64,000 bases of DNA from Bacillus timonensis (GTDB taxonomy: Bacteria > Bacillota > Bacilli > Bacillales > Bacillaceae_L). The stretch is taken from the NCBI RefSeq assembly GCF_004799755.1, contig NZ_SLUB01000009.1:62001-126000 (forward strand). The letters run 5' to 3'. Below are positions 44,015 to 53,178 of the stretch, piece after piece. The position numbers and the translations under genes are program-made. Under the pieces are notes generated by a model that was not told where the DNA came from, searched no databases, and saw only the letters and a program-made list of their open reading frames with translations. Each line of letters starts with the position of its first letter. Position 1 is the stretch's first letter.

Positions 44015-44050
44015 AAAACAGTGGATTCTACATCAGAATCCATTGTTTTT
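44015..44050 (+). terminator. Terminator of the DUF4317 gene
   Basis: CAGTGGATTCTACATCAGAATCCATTG stem followed by TTTTTG. Confidence 0.85.
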
Positions 44051-44099
44051 GTTTGGCGTAGCCAACCATAAGGCCAGCCTCCACTCATCTCTACGATTT

Positions 44100-44358
44100 C
44101 ACCTTTTTCGTTACCCTTTACTCCTTTTCTTTTGCCAATCAGGTATGATTACGACTTTTGCGTTACCATTTGCTTCTTCTCCTTTACCAATCGGGCACGA
44201 TTCCGACTTTTACGTTACCTTTCGCCTCTCCTCCTTTGCCAATCGGGCATGATTCCGACTTTTACGTTACCCTTTACTTCTTTTCCGGTGCCAATCGGGT
44301 ACGTTTCCACCTTTTGCGTTACCTTTGCCCCTCCTCCACTCTGCCAATCGGGCACTAT
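44100..44358. repeat. 52-bp tandem repeat, about five copies
   Basis: The anchor CCAATC occurs at 44135, 44187, 44239, 44291 and 44344, that is at 52, 52, 52 and 53 bases. Each unit also carries GATTCCGACTTTTACGTTACC or a close variant. As 52 is not a multiple of three, the open frames across it are accidental. Function unknown. Confidence 0.85.
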
Positions 44359-44392
44359 TCACCCCTTCTTAGGCAACCGCTCCACCCTGAAA

Positions 44393-44423
44393 AACAAAAA
44401 CGCCCAGCACTGACCTGAGCGTC
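44393..44423 (-). terminator. Terminator of the SE1561-family gene
   Basis: Minus-strand ACGCTCAGGTCAGTGCTGGGCGT hairpin followed by TTTTGTTTTTC. Confidence 0.75.
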
Positions 44424-44435
44424 CATCAAACATAA

Positions 44436-44624
44436 TTATTCCTTCCAATCCTTCCTAAACCGTTCATATTTGCCTTCCAAGTCATCGATCATCTCAATGA
44501 GGCGGTCAATGTCCTCTAAATCGGTGGATTCAGGGTCCATCGAATCAATCACCTCTAAAAACATATTTAGGCGATTTTTTAAATAAGATATTTGTGAGTC
44601 TTTATCATGTATCGCATTTCCCAA
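44436..44624 (-). CDS. SE1561 family small protein
   Basis: 62 residues, strongly charged helical sequence (YLKNRLNMFLEVIDSMDPES then DIDRLIEMIDDLEGKYERFR). Size and motif match the SE1561 family of Staphylococcus/Bacillus, function unknown. Divergent from yfkAB with 134 bases between starts. The upstream AAAGGAACG is a weak ribosome binding site. Confidence 0.7.
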   Translation of the reverse strand: MGNAIHDKDSQISYLKNRLNMFLEVIDSMDPESTDLEDIDRLIEMIDDLEGKYERFRKDWKE

Positions 44625-44758
44625 GCTACAACGTTCCTTTCGTATTTCGATCTTTTTTATCTTATAAAAATGTATCTACATTGACAACTATTATTCTTTT
44701 CAATACAATGCCTAATGGCGATTTGTGTTTTAGCAAATCCGTAAAAAGGAGCTACAAA

Positions 44759-45880
44759 ATGACAAATTTACAATCTTCTATTCGAATTTCTCCCGCATAT
44801 GACCCGTGGGAGGCCTATTTAGACGTTGAGCAATATGGCTCAATGCAGCTAACCAATATTGAATTTACAACGACCTATCTCTGCAATATGAGATGTGAAC
44901 ATTGCGCAGTTGGCTACACATTACAACCGAAGGATCCTAAGGGCTTACCGATTGAGCTTTTGCTAAAACGCCTTGACGAAATTCCGAAGCTCCGTTCCAT
45001 AAGCATAACCGGTGGCGAACCAATGCTTTCAACAAAATCTGTGGACCATTATGTGATTCCTCTTCTTAAGTATGCCCATGAGAGAGGGGTTCGTACTCAA
45101 ATCAACTCGAATCTCACACTCGACCTGGCACGATATGAAAAAATTGTCCCGTACTTAGATGTGCTTCATATATCACATAACTGGGGAACGATCGATGATT
45201 TTGTTGAGGGCGGATTTGCAATGATGGAGAAAAAGCCTTCATTCGAACAGCGCGAGCGCTATTTCCAGCGAATGATTGAGAATAGCAAAGCTTTATCAAG
45301 GGCGGGTGTGATGGTTGCGGCGGAGACCATGCTGAACAAACGAACTCTCCCACATTTAGAAACCATTCATAAACAAATTGTGGAGGACATGGAGTGCGGC
45401 AGGCATGAGGTGCACCCCATGTACCCAAGTGATTTCGCAAGTAATCTCGAAGTACTTACACTACAAGAAATTCAGAGTGCGATTCATCATTTACTTGATA
45501 TCCGCAATGAGGATGTATGGATGTTATTTGGTACTTTGCCATTTTATGCGTGTAGCGACAATGAGGAAGATCTCGTATTACTTAAAAGACTCTATGCCAG
45601 TAAAAATGTAACCGTGAGGAATGACCCTGATGGTCGATCGCGTCTCAATGTGAATATTTTCAATGGAGATATTATCGTGACTGATTTTGGGGATACTCCT
45701 CCACTCGGTAACATTCAAACAACTTCACTTCAAGATGCATATGACATCTGGTCGGAAACAAAAATAGCGAAGGAAATTAGCTGTCACTGCCCAGCCGTAA
45801 AATGCCTTGGTCCAAACATTCTCGTGAAAAATGCGTATTATAAAAAAGACGACTTCATAAAACGTCGTGCAAAAATGTAA
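44759..45880 (+). CDS. yfkAB: Radical SAM protein YfkAB
   Basis: 373 residues from ATG 44759, chosen because AAAAGGAGC lies 7 bases upstream; the longer frame lacks a site. Radical SAM cluster motif CNMRCEHC (about residues 43-50) with SITGGEPMLS after it, and a C-terminal cysteine motif CHCPAVKC that marks the CxCxxxxC subgroup. Binds a 4Fe-4S cluster and SAM; substrate unknown. In B. subtilis 168 the gene was annotated as two (yfkA, yfkB); here it is one intact frame, with yfkD next to it as there. Confidence 0.9.
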   Translation: MTNLQSSIRISPAYDPWEAYLDVEQYGSMQLTNIEFTTTYLCNMRCEHCAVGYTLQPKDPKGLPIELLLKRLDEIPKLRSISITGGEPMLSTKSVDHYVIPLLKYAHERGVRTQINSNLTLDLARYEKIVPYLDVLHISHNWGTIDDFVEGGFAMMEKKPSFEQRERYFQRMIENSKALSRAGVMVAAETMLNKRTLPHLETIHKQIVEDMECGRHEVHPMYPSDFASNLEVLTLQEIQSAIHHLLDIRNEDVWMLFGTLPFYACSDNEEDLVLLKRLYASKNVTVRNDPDGRSRLNVNIFNGDIIVTDFGDTPPLGNIQTTSLQDAYDIWSETKIAKEISCHCPAVKCLGPNILVKNAYYKKDDFIKRRAKM

Positions 45881-45914
45881 AAAGTCGGGCGCCTACTTAA
45901 CGCCCGATTTTCTT
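45881..45914. terminator. Bidirectional terminator between yfkAB and yfkD
   Basis: GTCGGGCG CCTACTTAA CGCCCGAT hairpin with A run before and T run after, between converging genes. Confidence 0.88.
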
Positions 45915-45915
45915 T

Positions 45916-46734
45916 CTATCTCGGAGTTTCTGAAACGAGGAATCCGTAGGAAACGTGGTCTTGGACGGGTATCCAGGCGCCAATTCCTTGGTGGGTTACG
46001 TTTTTAACAACAATGGACTTTTTGCTCCCTTTCAAAACAAGGTAAACTTCTCCATATGTAACCTTCCCTTTTTCATTGACTGCCGGCGCATAAGCATATA
46101 AATATCCTAGCCTTTTTGGAGGTACATTATAAACTTGATCCTTTTTGGTTGCACCACCAATAATCGTTGTAAAAGAGAGTGGAAGCTTGGTCTTTTTTGA
46201 CGCCTCGATTAACATCATTTTCTTTACTTCGTCTGCATCCTGAATTTCTGCAGTTAATCCACCTCTGACAATCTTCTGCATTTCTTGTTTGTAATGGATT
46301 TTAAATGGAGTCTTTCCACCACGATTGTCATAGTAGTTTGTATTGATTTTTTCATACTCCCAATTCGTGCTTGTCTCAGACGATTCATAGTTTAGTGGCC
46401 ACTGACCTAAGTAAATGGTGGCACGGTATCCTAGCGCAAGTGGCGACGTTTGGATGGCCGACTCATTTAAAATACGAATAAGGTCTGGATTTTCTATTTC
46501 TACATCAGCACTATTAATAAGCTCTTTTGTGAGCTTACTTGGCTGGAGATATGGCAAATCCTGTGTTGGGTTCGGATAGGTGTTATCCTGTGAAATGTCT
46601 AAAACAGAACTAGGAATTTTAAATTTATCTGCTTTTTCACCCTTCGATTTATTGGTACCTTCCGCCATTACGGTTCCTGCAAATAAACCAAATATCAACA
46701 TGACGGCAACTATAAAAACTAATTTTCGTTTCAT
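45916..46734 (-). CDS. yfkD: YfkD family secreted protein
   Basis: 272 residues. Sec signal peptide (about 1-25, LVFIVAVMLIFGLFAGTVMA), then a soluble domain with PYLQPSKLTKELINSADVEI, LGYRATIYLGQWPLNYES and GVYLVLKG-like beta strands, as in YfkD of B. subtilis. Function unknown. Convergent with yfkAB, as in that organism. ATG with AAAGGAGTACCATCT. Confidence 0.88.
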   Translation of the reverse strand: MKRKLVFIVAVMLIFGLFAGTVMAEGTNKSKGEKADKFKIPSSVLDISQDNTYPNPTQDLPYLQPSKLTKELINSADVEIENPDLIRILNESAIQTSPLALGYRATIYLGQWPLNYESSETSTNWEYEKINTNYYDNRGGKTPFKIHYKQEMQKIVRGGLTAEIQDADEVKKMMLIEASKKTKLPLSFTTIIGGATKKDQVYNVPPKRLGYLYAYAPAVNEKGKVTYGEVYLVLKGSKKSIVVKNVTHQGIGAWIPVQDHVSYGFLVSETPR

Positions 46735-46904
46735 AGATGGTACTCCTTTCCTTGGCTTTGTGCTTAGTGTTTTCGAAGGTTTTGTAGATTATCCATCCTT
46801 TTATTAGAAAATTTTTGAGGGTTTTGGTAAAAAAGGGAAATGCCAGAAGAGTTTCTGGCCATTTCTTAAGGAACATTCATGCAGTTTTGGATCGTCTATC
46901 GATT

Positions 46905-47531
46905 TTAGCCCAAATTCCCCCTGGAACCACTAAGTCCTTTCTCCATCAACCTCTCGAAATACGGAAAAAAGAACTGGATAATGGGACCAATCCCAAAAGT
47001 AACGACCAAAGTTCCAATCCCGATCGGACCTCCAACCAAAAGTGCCAAAATCAGCCCTGTTGCTTCTGCTATTGTTTTTGCAATCCCAAACTTTAGTTTA
47101 AATCGTGAACTGATCGCAAGCATCAAATTATCGAGTGGCGAAAGTGGAAACTTTGCCTGCAAATAAATGGCGATCCCAAGCGAGGCGATCACTAATCCCC
47201 CTAGCAGAGTTACAATCTTCACGGCTAAGCCTTCTAAATTCCATTCGTCCAACGCGATTAATAACCAAAAATCAATAAAAAAGCCGATTAAAATGATGGT
47301 TCCAATCGATAAAAATACAGGTCGTGCACGTAGCAATAATGCATTTACAAACATGACTAATATACCTACAATCATGACCCAGGTGCCGACAGTGAGGCCA
47401 ATTGTTTCGGATAGCCCGACATTAAGCGCATCCCAAGCACCTGCCCCAATATCTGCAATTATCATTAAACTGATTCCCAGTGCCAAAATAAACAACCCAA
47501 TACCAAAAAATGCAATTCGTCTAGTCAACAT
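46905..47531 (-). CDS. YczE/YyaS/YitT family membrane protein
   Basis: 208 residues with five membrane helices and the family opening IAFFGIGLFILALGISLMII followed by GAGAWDALNVGLSETIGLT. Family members include YczE, implicated in surfactin production, but the general function is unknown. ATG with AAGGGAGCACC. Sits between yfkD and caxA as a single gene. Confidence 0.85.
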   Translation of the reverse strand: MLTRRIAFFGIGLFILALGISLMIIADIGAGAWDALNVGLSETIGLTVGTWVMIVGILVMFVNALLLRARPVFLSIGTIILIGFFIDFWLLIALDEWNLEGLAVKIVTLLGGLVIASLGIAIYLQAKFPLSPLDNLMLAISSRFKLKFGIAKTIAEATGLILALLVGGPIGIGTLVVTFGIGPIIQFFFPYFERLMEKGLSGSRGNLG

Positions 47532-47789
47532 AGAGGTGCTCCCTTAATTTCAGATATTGAAAACATTGTACTTTATTATAATGGACACCAAAAAATTAAT
47601 CGATATTTTTATTTTTAACTGAATATTTTTAATCTTAGGTAAATATAATGAAGTATACCTTACTTGAAGGAGGGATAAAGAGACCATACCTTAACCTTAG
47701 CGACAGGGGGTATGCTATCGAATTGACGGACGAAGAAAACACCATTGAGAGTTATCCCTTAAAAAGTACTTAGAAGAAAGCCATAAAAG
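47532..47789. other. Intergenic region with a possible 41-residue frame
   Basis: Plus-strand ATG 47648 to TAG 47773 encodes MKYTLLEGGIKRPYLNLSDR then a polar tail; no clear ribosome binding site (TTAGGTAAATATA). It may be a remnant. Nothing else recognised. Confidence 0.3.
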
Positions 47790-47835
47790 ACAGACGACTC
47801 TGTGTAGATTAAAACTGCACAGAGTCGTTTTTTTG
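47790..47835 (-). terminator. Terminator of caxA
   Basis: Minus-strand ACGACTCTGTG / CACAGAGTCG hairpin with a 14-base loop and T run on both sides. Confidence 0.85.
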
Positions 47836-47838
47836 TAC

Positions 47839-48903
47839 TTATAATAGATAAAACCCAATCCCCATAATGGCGTATGCCGCTAACAATGTACCACCTTCAA
47901 ACCAGTTTGTCTCCCCATCATTCGTTAAGGAAATCGTTAAAAATACTGCGGTAATCATGGCAATTAATTCTGGCATTGAAAACACAAGCGCCATTTGAGT
48001 ATCGAGGAACAATGAAATCAAGACTAAGAGTGGTGCCACAAACATGGCGACCTGTAAGGTTGAGCCAATGGCAATTTCGATGGCAACATTCATTTTATTT
48101 TTATACGCCATCATAACGGCAGAAGCATGTTCAGCCGCGTTACCAACAATTGCTACAATAATAATCCCGATAAAAATTTCACTCCAGCCAAAGCTTTCCG
48201 CCACAACCTCAAAGGTATGAACGAGATTTTCAGATACATACCCAACAGCAACCGTCGCTAACGCTAAGATAATAAGCGCCTTCCACTTTCCCCATTCGGG
48301 CTCCTCATGCTCTTCATTTTCCTTTTCCACCTGTTCGGAATCCTGTTGATAAATCCCGCGATGGGAAACAAGCTTAAAGAACAACCCAGCTAAATATAAG
48401 AGGATTAAAATAACCGAAATACCGATACTTAACGTAAATGTATCCTGATCATTCATCTCCATTGAAAAAACCTCTGGAACTACAAACGCTAAAATGATGG
48501 AAAAAATCAGCAGCCCTGAGTTATGGCGGGCATCATGGACATTAAATCTTTGTCGCTTAAACTTTATACCCCCAACGAAAAACGAAAGTCCTGCAACGAG
48601 TAAGAGGTTGCCAAGCACTGAACCAGTTAGCGAGGCAAGTACAACTGTAACAAGCCCAGCCTTTAATGCAAAAATAGAAATAATAAGTTCGACTGCATTC
48701 CCGAACGTGGCGTTTAACAAACCACCAATCCTTGGCCCGGCAACTATCGCAAGGCTTTCGGTCGCTCTTCCCATAAAACCAGCAAGGGCAATAATGGTCA
48801 AACAGTAGACAACAAACATGATGACAGCTGGCCAATGCATGAGGCTACCAATCACTGAAAGTGGAACACCAATCACAACCATAATCAAAAAAAGACGATT
48901 CAT
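47839..48903 (-). CDS. caxA: Calcium/proton exchanger (CaxA/YfkE)
   Basis: 354 residues with about 11 membrane segments and both CaCA ion-binding repeats: GLLNATFGNAVELIISIFAL (about 60-80) and VGNAAEHASAVMMAYKNKM (about 250-268). An acidic linker (SEQVEKENEEHEEPE) separates the halves. It expels Ca2+ from the cytoplasm in exchange for H+. ATG with AAAGGAAGG. Position beside yfkD and an MFS gene matches yfkE. Confidence 0.92.
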   Translation of the reverse strand: MNRLFLIMVVIGVPLSVIGSLMHWPAVIMFVVYCLTIIALAGFMGRATESLAIVAGPRIGGLLNATFGNAVELIISIFALKAGLVTVVLASLTGSVLGNLLLVAGLSFFVGGIKFKRQRFNVHDARHNSGLLIFSIILAFVVPEVFSMEMNDQDTFTLSIGISVILILLYLAGLFFKLVSHRGIYQQDSEQVEKENEEHEEPEWGKWKALIILALATVAVGYVSENLVHTFEVVAESFGWSEIFIGIIIVAIVGNAAEHASAVMMAYKNKMNVAIEIAIGSTLQVAMFVAPLLVLISLFLDTQMALVFSMPELIAMITAVFLTISLTNDGETNWFEGGTLLAAYAIMGIGFYLL

Positions 48904-48994
48904 CGTGCCACAACCTTCCTTTAACCTAAAAAAACTACGCCCAGAATTTGCGTAGTTTTACTCTCTATAAAAATTATGTACTTTTATGGTGTTT

Positions 48995-49381
48995 TTATTC
49001 ATGAATGATTTCAAATGTCTCTGTAATTTCAATGCTTCCCTTTACCGATTGTGCCATTGGACAATTGCGAGAAGCAATCTCGATCGAACGCTCAATTTTT
49101 TGTTCATTTAAATCGGTGCCTTTTATGATGTAGTGGAGATGAATTTTTTCAACTCGATTCGCTTGCGCCTCATTTCTTTCAACCTCTGTATGAATGGCGA
49201 TGTCCTCCACCTGCATTCTCTTTTTTTCGAGAATTTTCCGAAGCGTGCCCCCACTACAAACTGCGATTGAAGACACTAAAAGCTGATAGGGCCTAAACCC
49301 ATATGCTTCATCCCCCGCAACATGTAATTCCCCGTACTCCAAGTCTGTGTAAAAGCCAACTTCCTTCATTTTAAAGATCAT
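48995..49381 (-). CDS. OsmC family peroxiredoxin-like protein
   Basis: 128 residues from ATG 49381, which has GGGGGA at the right distance. The two redox cysteines are in SIAVCSGGTLRKIL (about 50) and SRNCPMAQSV (about 112). OsmC/Ohr proteins reduce organic hydroperoxides with thiols. No OhrR-type regulator is adjacent. Subfamily (OsmC or YhfA-like) is open. Confidence 0.88.
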   Translation of the reverse strand: MIFKMKEVGFYTDLEYGELHVAGDEAYGFRPYQLLVSSIAVCSGGTLRKILEKKRMQVEDIAIHTEVERNEAQANRVEKIHLHYIIKGTDLNEQKIERSIEIASRNCPMAQSVKGSIEITETFEIIHE

Positions 49382-49573
49382 GAAAAATTCCCCCATTCTC
49401 TTAAGTTATCATTAGTTTACTCTTGTTTTACCCCAAATGAAAAGAAAATCAAATGGTTCATGGTATTTTACGCCTATGAAAATCTTTGAAGTCAGAGTAG
49501 ATCGCATTAGGAACAATAGCAAAATTAATAGGAGCAATGTCTTTACTGACATTGCTCCCAAATAAACAAAGAC

Positions 49574-51091
49574 TTACGTAGCGCTCTTTGATCCTTTGAC
49601 ATTACGCAGCTGACGTTTAAGAATTTTGCCACTGGCGTTGCGCGGCAATTCTTTCACGATTTCGACCTGTTTCGGGACCTTGAAGCTAGCTAAATTGTTC
49701 CTGACATGCTGGAGGATCTCCTCTTCGGACACTGGAGCTTTGATGACAACGAAAGCAGTGACTGCCTCGATCCATTTTTCATCCGGTACACCGACAACTG
49801 CAACCTCTGCAACCTGTGGTAGCTCGTAGATACAGTCCTCTATCTCACGGGAGGCTACAAGCACACCGCCAGTGTTGATGACATCCTTCACTCGATCAAT
49901 TACCTCGATATATCCATTCTCGTCCATCTTCACGAGATCCCCAGAATGGAACCAACCACCGGCGAACGCCTTTTCCGTCGCTTCACTTTTGTTCCAATAC
50001 CCAAGGCAAAGCTGGGGTGAACGGTATACAATTTCTCCGAGTTCACCAGTTGGCACAGGATTACCCTCGGCATCCACGACGCGCGCCTCAACGAAAAGCA
50101 TTGGTCTTCCTGCGGAACCTGGGTGGTCTGCGTGCTCCTCAGGACGTAGGACCGTACAGGCAGGACCCATTTCAGATTGGCCGAACACGTTATAAAAACC
50201 GAGCTCTGGCAGACATTTCTGCAGCCGTTCGAGTATTGGTCCAGGCATAATTGAAGCTCCGTAATAGGCCTTCCGTAGATTCCCGAGATTTCGAGAGGTT
50301 AGTTCAGGGTGATTCGCGATTGAAACCCAAACGGTTGGCGCGGCGAAGAACGATGTAATTGCGTCCTGTTCCATGGTTTCAAGGACAGCACCAGCCACGG
50401 GAGCAGGCAGTACCTTGTTCCAGCCGCCTACCAACAGTGCCGGCAGCATGAACACATGCATCTGCGCGGAATGATAGAGTGGCAAGCAGTGGAGCGCACG
50501 GTCTGACCCCTTGATGTCTAGCCCATGGATGCAGCTCATGTAGTGGTGCATCAGGGCACGATGTGTCATTATGGCTCCCTTTGGATCCGAAGTGGTGCCC
50601 GACGTATAGAGTAATTGAGCGACATCCGTATCCTCAACATCGAATTCATCATCTTTTAAAGGACCGTTATCGTTACTGGAAACCCAGTCCATGAGTTCGT
50701 CCTCGAATTGCAGGATCTTGCGATGACTGTTTGACTTTGTCTGAGAGATTGCATCGGCGAGTTCTCGGTCAGCGATGATGAGAGCTGGATCGGAATCACT
50801 TAAAATGTAATCGAGTTCTCCGGCTCGGAGCTGGAAATTTACCGGAACGTGGATCGCTCCCATACGTGCAGTAGCCAAAAACAGCAGCACGTACATATCG
50901 GAGTTTTTACCGTAAGCGGCCACTCGGTCTCCCTTTACCACCCCATGTTCACGCAGTTGGCGCGCGATACGGGTGACCGCCATGTCGAGTTCACGGTAAC
51001 TCCATTCCCGGTTATCAAATACAACGGCAGTATTACGTGGCACGCGTGCGGCCGTACGACGGACCGCCTCAGCAATAGTGCTTGTTCTCAT
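49574..51091 (-). CDS. Acyl-CoA synthetase (AMP-forming), long-chain/FadD13-like
   Basis: 505 residues. Adenylation enzyme motifs in order: LLYTSGTTSDPKGAIMTHRA (P-loop, about 160-180), FYNVFGQSEMGP, GWFHSGDLVKMDENGYIEVI, DRVKDVINTGG and the lysine in NASGKILKRQLR. It activates a carboxylic acid to an acyl-adenylate, then acyl-CoA; chain length unknown. The gene is visibly richer in G+C, with more CGC/GCG/GCC codons, than all neighbours, which suggests recent transfer. Start ATG with AAAGGGGAC. Confidence 0.9.
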   Translation of the reverse strand: MRTSTIAEAVRRTAARVPRNTAVVFDNREWSYRELDMAVTRIARQLREHGVVKGDRVAAYGKNSDMYVLLFLATARMGAIHVPVNFQLRAGELDYILSDSDPALIIADRELADAISQTKSNSHRKILQFEDELMDWVSSNDNGPLKDDEFDVEDTDVAQLLYTSGTTSDPKGAIMTHRALMHHYMSCIHGLDIKGSDRALHCLPLYHSAQMHVFMLPALLVGGWNKVLPAPVAGAVLETMEQDAITSFFAAPTVWVSIANHPELTSRNLGNLRKAYYGASIMPGPILERLQKCLPELGFYNVFGQSEMGPACTVLRPEEHADHPGSAGRPMLFVEARVVDAEGNPVPTGELGEIVYRSPQLCLGYWNKSEATEKAFAGGWFHSGDLVKMDENGYIEVIDRVKDVINTGGVLVASREIEDCIYELPQVAEVAVVGVPDEKWIEAVTAFVVIKAPVSEEEILQHVRNNLASFKVPKQVEIVKELPRNASGKILKRQLRNVKGSKSAT

Positions 51092-51400
51092 CTTATTTTC
51101 AGTCCCCTTTCAAAATAGGTTGGAGCACAACACTTATAAAACCAGGACGTCTGCGATGAAGTAGGATATTATGTAACCAAAACAAATTATTATTCATAAA
51201 ATTATGAATATTATTTTAAATATAAAACTACTCTTACTTACCTGTCAATGTAATTATGAAGACTCTTGACCACTATTAAATTAGTTTTTTCAACTTGCTT
51301 AGAATTTTTTGCCCTTCTGAATATTGTTAAATCTTTTCAATTCCCAACCCTGGAATATTTTTGTATGATTAGATTGGAAAATGAACTGGGGGAAAACAAC
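51092..51400. promoter_or_regulatory. Divergent promoter region of acyl-CoA synthetase and MFS genes
   Basis: About 310 AT-rich bases containing both promoters; no gene. GGGGGA at 51388-51393 is the MFS ribosome binding site. No operator-like repeat stands out. Confidence 0.4.
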
Positions 51401-52564
51401 ATGAAATTGCGTTTTTGGATATTAGTAAGTATAGTGGCGGTCTCGGGGTTCAGCCAGGGAATGCTGTTGCCTTTAATTGCGGTTATCTTTGAAAATAGCG
51501 GACTATCATCCACCTTAAATGGATTAAATGCAACCGCCCTCTATATTGGAATCTTATTTGTATCACCCTTTATGGAATACCCATTGCGCAAATATGGCTA
51601 TAAACCTGTTATTCTATTTGGCGGATTGCTTGTGGTTATCTCCCTCGCCTTATTCCCACTATGGAAGTCGTTTTGGTTTTGGTTTGCATTGCGACTCTTG
51701 ATTGGGATTGGGGACCATGCCTTGCACTTTGGAACTCAAACATGGATTACGTCGTTTTCGCCAGAGGAAAAGCGCGGAAGGAACATCTCGTTATACGGCT
51801 TGTTCTTTGGGCTAGGGTTTGCCACAGGTCCATTAATGACACCATTGATCCATATCAATGAAGCATTGCCATTTATCCTGTCTTCAGTCCTTTGTTTATT
51901 CGGATGGTTCTTTTTATTCCTATTAAAAAATGAGTTTCCTGAAACAGAGTTGGGTGTGAACTCCTTTAAAGAAACGATCAACCGGTTTTCTAAAGCCTGG
52001 AAATATGCATGGGTTGCTTTTTTGCCACCAATGGCCTACGGATTTTTAGAGTCATCCTTAAACGGAAGCTTCCCTGTGTACGGGTTACGAATTGATTTAC
52101 AGGTTACATTTGTATCCATTTTATTAACGTCATTTGCTCTTGGTAGCATCATCACCCAGCTTCCTTTGGGAATTCTGAGCGACAAATATGGACGAAGAAA
52201 TATTTTAACGATTGTTCTATTTTTTGGATTTGTAAGCTTTACTGCTGCAAGCTTTCTAGAACACTCTCATGTTGGACTTTGGCTCTGCATTACGTTTGCG
52301 GGGATGGCGGTTGGATCCACATTTTCACTCGGTATCTCTTATATGACAGATTTAATGCCAAGAAATTTACTTCCAACGGGTAACCTTCTTTGTGGCATCT
52401 TTTTTAGCATTGGTAGCCTGGTGGGACCGTTTTTCGGTGGCTTGTTTATTCAATACTTTGAAAACATTAGCTTTTTCAATGTCATCGGGACCATTTTGTT
52501 TGTCATCTTTATTGTGATAGGTGTTTTTGGTTCGAAAACAGCTCCTAAAACGGTTGAAAGTTGA
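51401..52564 (+). CDS. MFS transporter (YfkF-like)
   Basis: 387 residues from ATG 51401 (CTGGGGGAAAACAAC upstream); the longer frame has no ribosome binding site. Twelve membrane segments; loop 2-3 PLRKYGYKPVILFGGLLVV and loop 8-9 GILSDKYGRRNILTIVLFF are typical drug-efflux type. Position matches yfkF in B. subtilis (next to yfkE). Substrate unknown. Confidence 0.85.
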   Translation: MKLRFWILVSIVAVSGFSQGMLLPLIAVIFENSGLSSTLNGLNATALYIGILFVSPFMEYPLRKYGYKPVILFGGLLVVISLALFPLWKSFWFWFALRLLIGIGDHALHFGTQTWITSFSPEEKRGRNISLYGLFFGLGFATGPLMTPLIHINEALPFILSSVLCLFGWFFLFLLKNEFPETELGVNSFKETINRFSKAWKYAWVAFLPPMAYGFLESSLNGSFPVYGLRIDLQVTFVSILLTSFALGSIITQLPLGILSDKYGRRNILTIVLFFGFVSFTAASFLEHSHVGLWLCITFAGMAVGSTFSLGISYMTDLMPRNLLPTGNLLCGIFFSIGSLVGPFFGGLFIQYFENISFFNVIGTILFVIFIVIGVFGSKTAPKTVES

Positions 52565-52593
52565 GACTTCCTTATGTAAGGGAGTCTTTTTTG
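52563..52593 (+). terminator. Terminator of the MFS gene
   Basis: AGACTTCC TTATGTAA GGGAGTCT hairpin then TTTTTTG, overlapping the stop codon. Confidence 0.8.
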
Positions 52594-52771
52594 TGCGCTT
52601 TTAGCGATAATCAGTGAACACCTGCGCTTTTCTTCTTTCCCTATGATTTTTAGCCTATTTTTCAGAATTTCGTTGACGTTTTTTAAAGGACTGTTATATA
52701 ATACAATTAATTATAATATACTGTATTAAAACAGATGTGTAGGACGAAAAATGAAAAGGGAGATGATTGGA

Positions 52772-52918
52772 ATGAGTAGGCAAGAACGCAAAAACATGAT
52801 TGAGTTTATTGAGAAGGTTAAAGGTATCGATAAAACGGAGCTTATGTATATGACAGATGCAGATATCGAGCATATCTATGACACAACATATTATTACTTC
52901 GAGGAAATTGCAGAATAA
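52772..52918 (+). CDS. BH0509 family small protein
   Basis: 48 residues: MSRQERKNMIEFIEKVKGID, then LMYMTDADIEHIYDTTYYYF and EEIAE. Matches the BH0509 family of about 45-residue Bacillus proteins (MSR.ERKNMI..L, YMTDAEIEHLY), function unknown. Two in-frame ATGs lie upstream, but GGGAG stands 9 bases before this one. Preceded by AT-rich promoter-like sequence (TATAAT-like at about 52696). Confidence 0.75.
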   Translation: MSRQERKNMIEFIEKVKGIDKTELMYMTDADIEHIYDTTYYYFEEIAE

Positions 52919-52925
52919 TGGTATA

Positions 52926-52956
52926 GAAAAAACTCGCCGCTTGGCGAGTTTTTTAT
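52926..52956. terminator. Bidirectional terminator
   Basis: AAAAAACTCGCC GCTT GGCGAGTTTTTT, perfect, between the BH0509 gene and the converging regulator gene. Confidence 0.95.
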
Positions 52957-53168
52957 TCTTGTTCGTCTGGTCTGTATTCTAATATGTCTCCAGGCTGGCA
53001 GTCGAGCGCTTTGCAAATCCCCTCTAATGTAGAAAAGCGAACCGCCTTTGCCTTTCCATTTTTTAAAATGGACAGATTGGCCATCGTGATTCCAACTCTC
53101 TCAGATAGCTCTGTTACACTCATTTTTCGTTTTGCGAGCATGACGTCTATGTTAATAATAATTGCCAT
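52953..53168 (-). CDS. YozG-like helix-turn-helix regulator
   Basis: 71 residues from ATG 53168 (GAGGTG 6 bases upstream; the earlier ATG overlaps this site). Cro/C1-type HTH: LAKRKMSVTELSERVGITMA then LSILKNGKAKAVRFSTLEGI and DILEYRP. Such proteins usually pair with a DUF2975 membrane protein, as here (10 bases upstream in the operon). Probably senses membrane-linked signals through the partner; unproved. Confidence 0.88.
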   Translation of the reverse strand: MAIIINIDVMLAKRKMSVTELSERVGITMANLSILKNGKAKAVRFSTLEGICKALDCQPGDILEYRPDEQE

Positions 53169-53178
53169 TGTATTCACC

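Noticed and set aside
44100-44358. CRISPR-like array
   Set aside because: Units are degenerate over their whole length without a constant repeat/variable spacer split, and no cas gene is present.
44132-44418. Two overlapping open frames of about 90 codons across the 52-bp repeats
   Set aside because: The period is not a multiple of three, the frames have no ribosome binding site, and the repeats explain the lack of stops.
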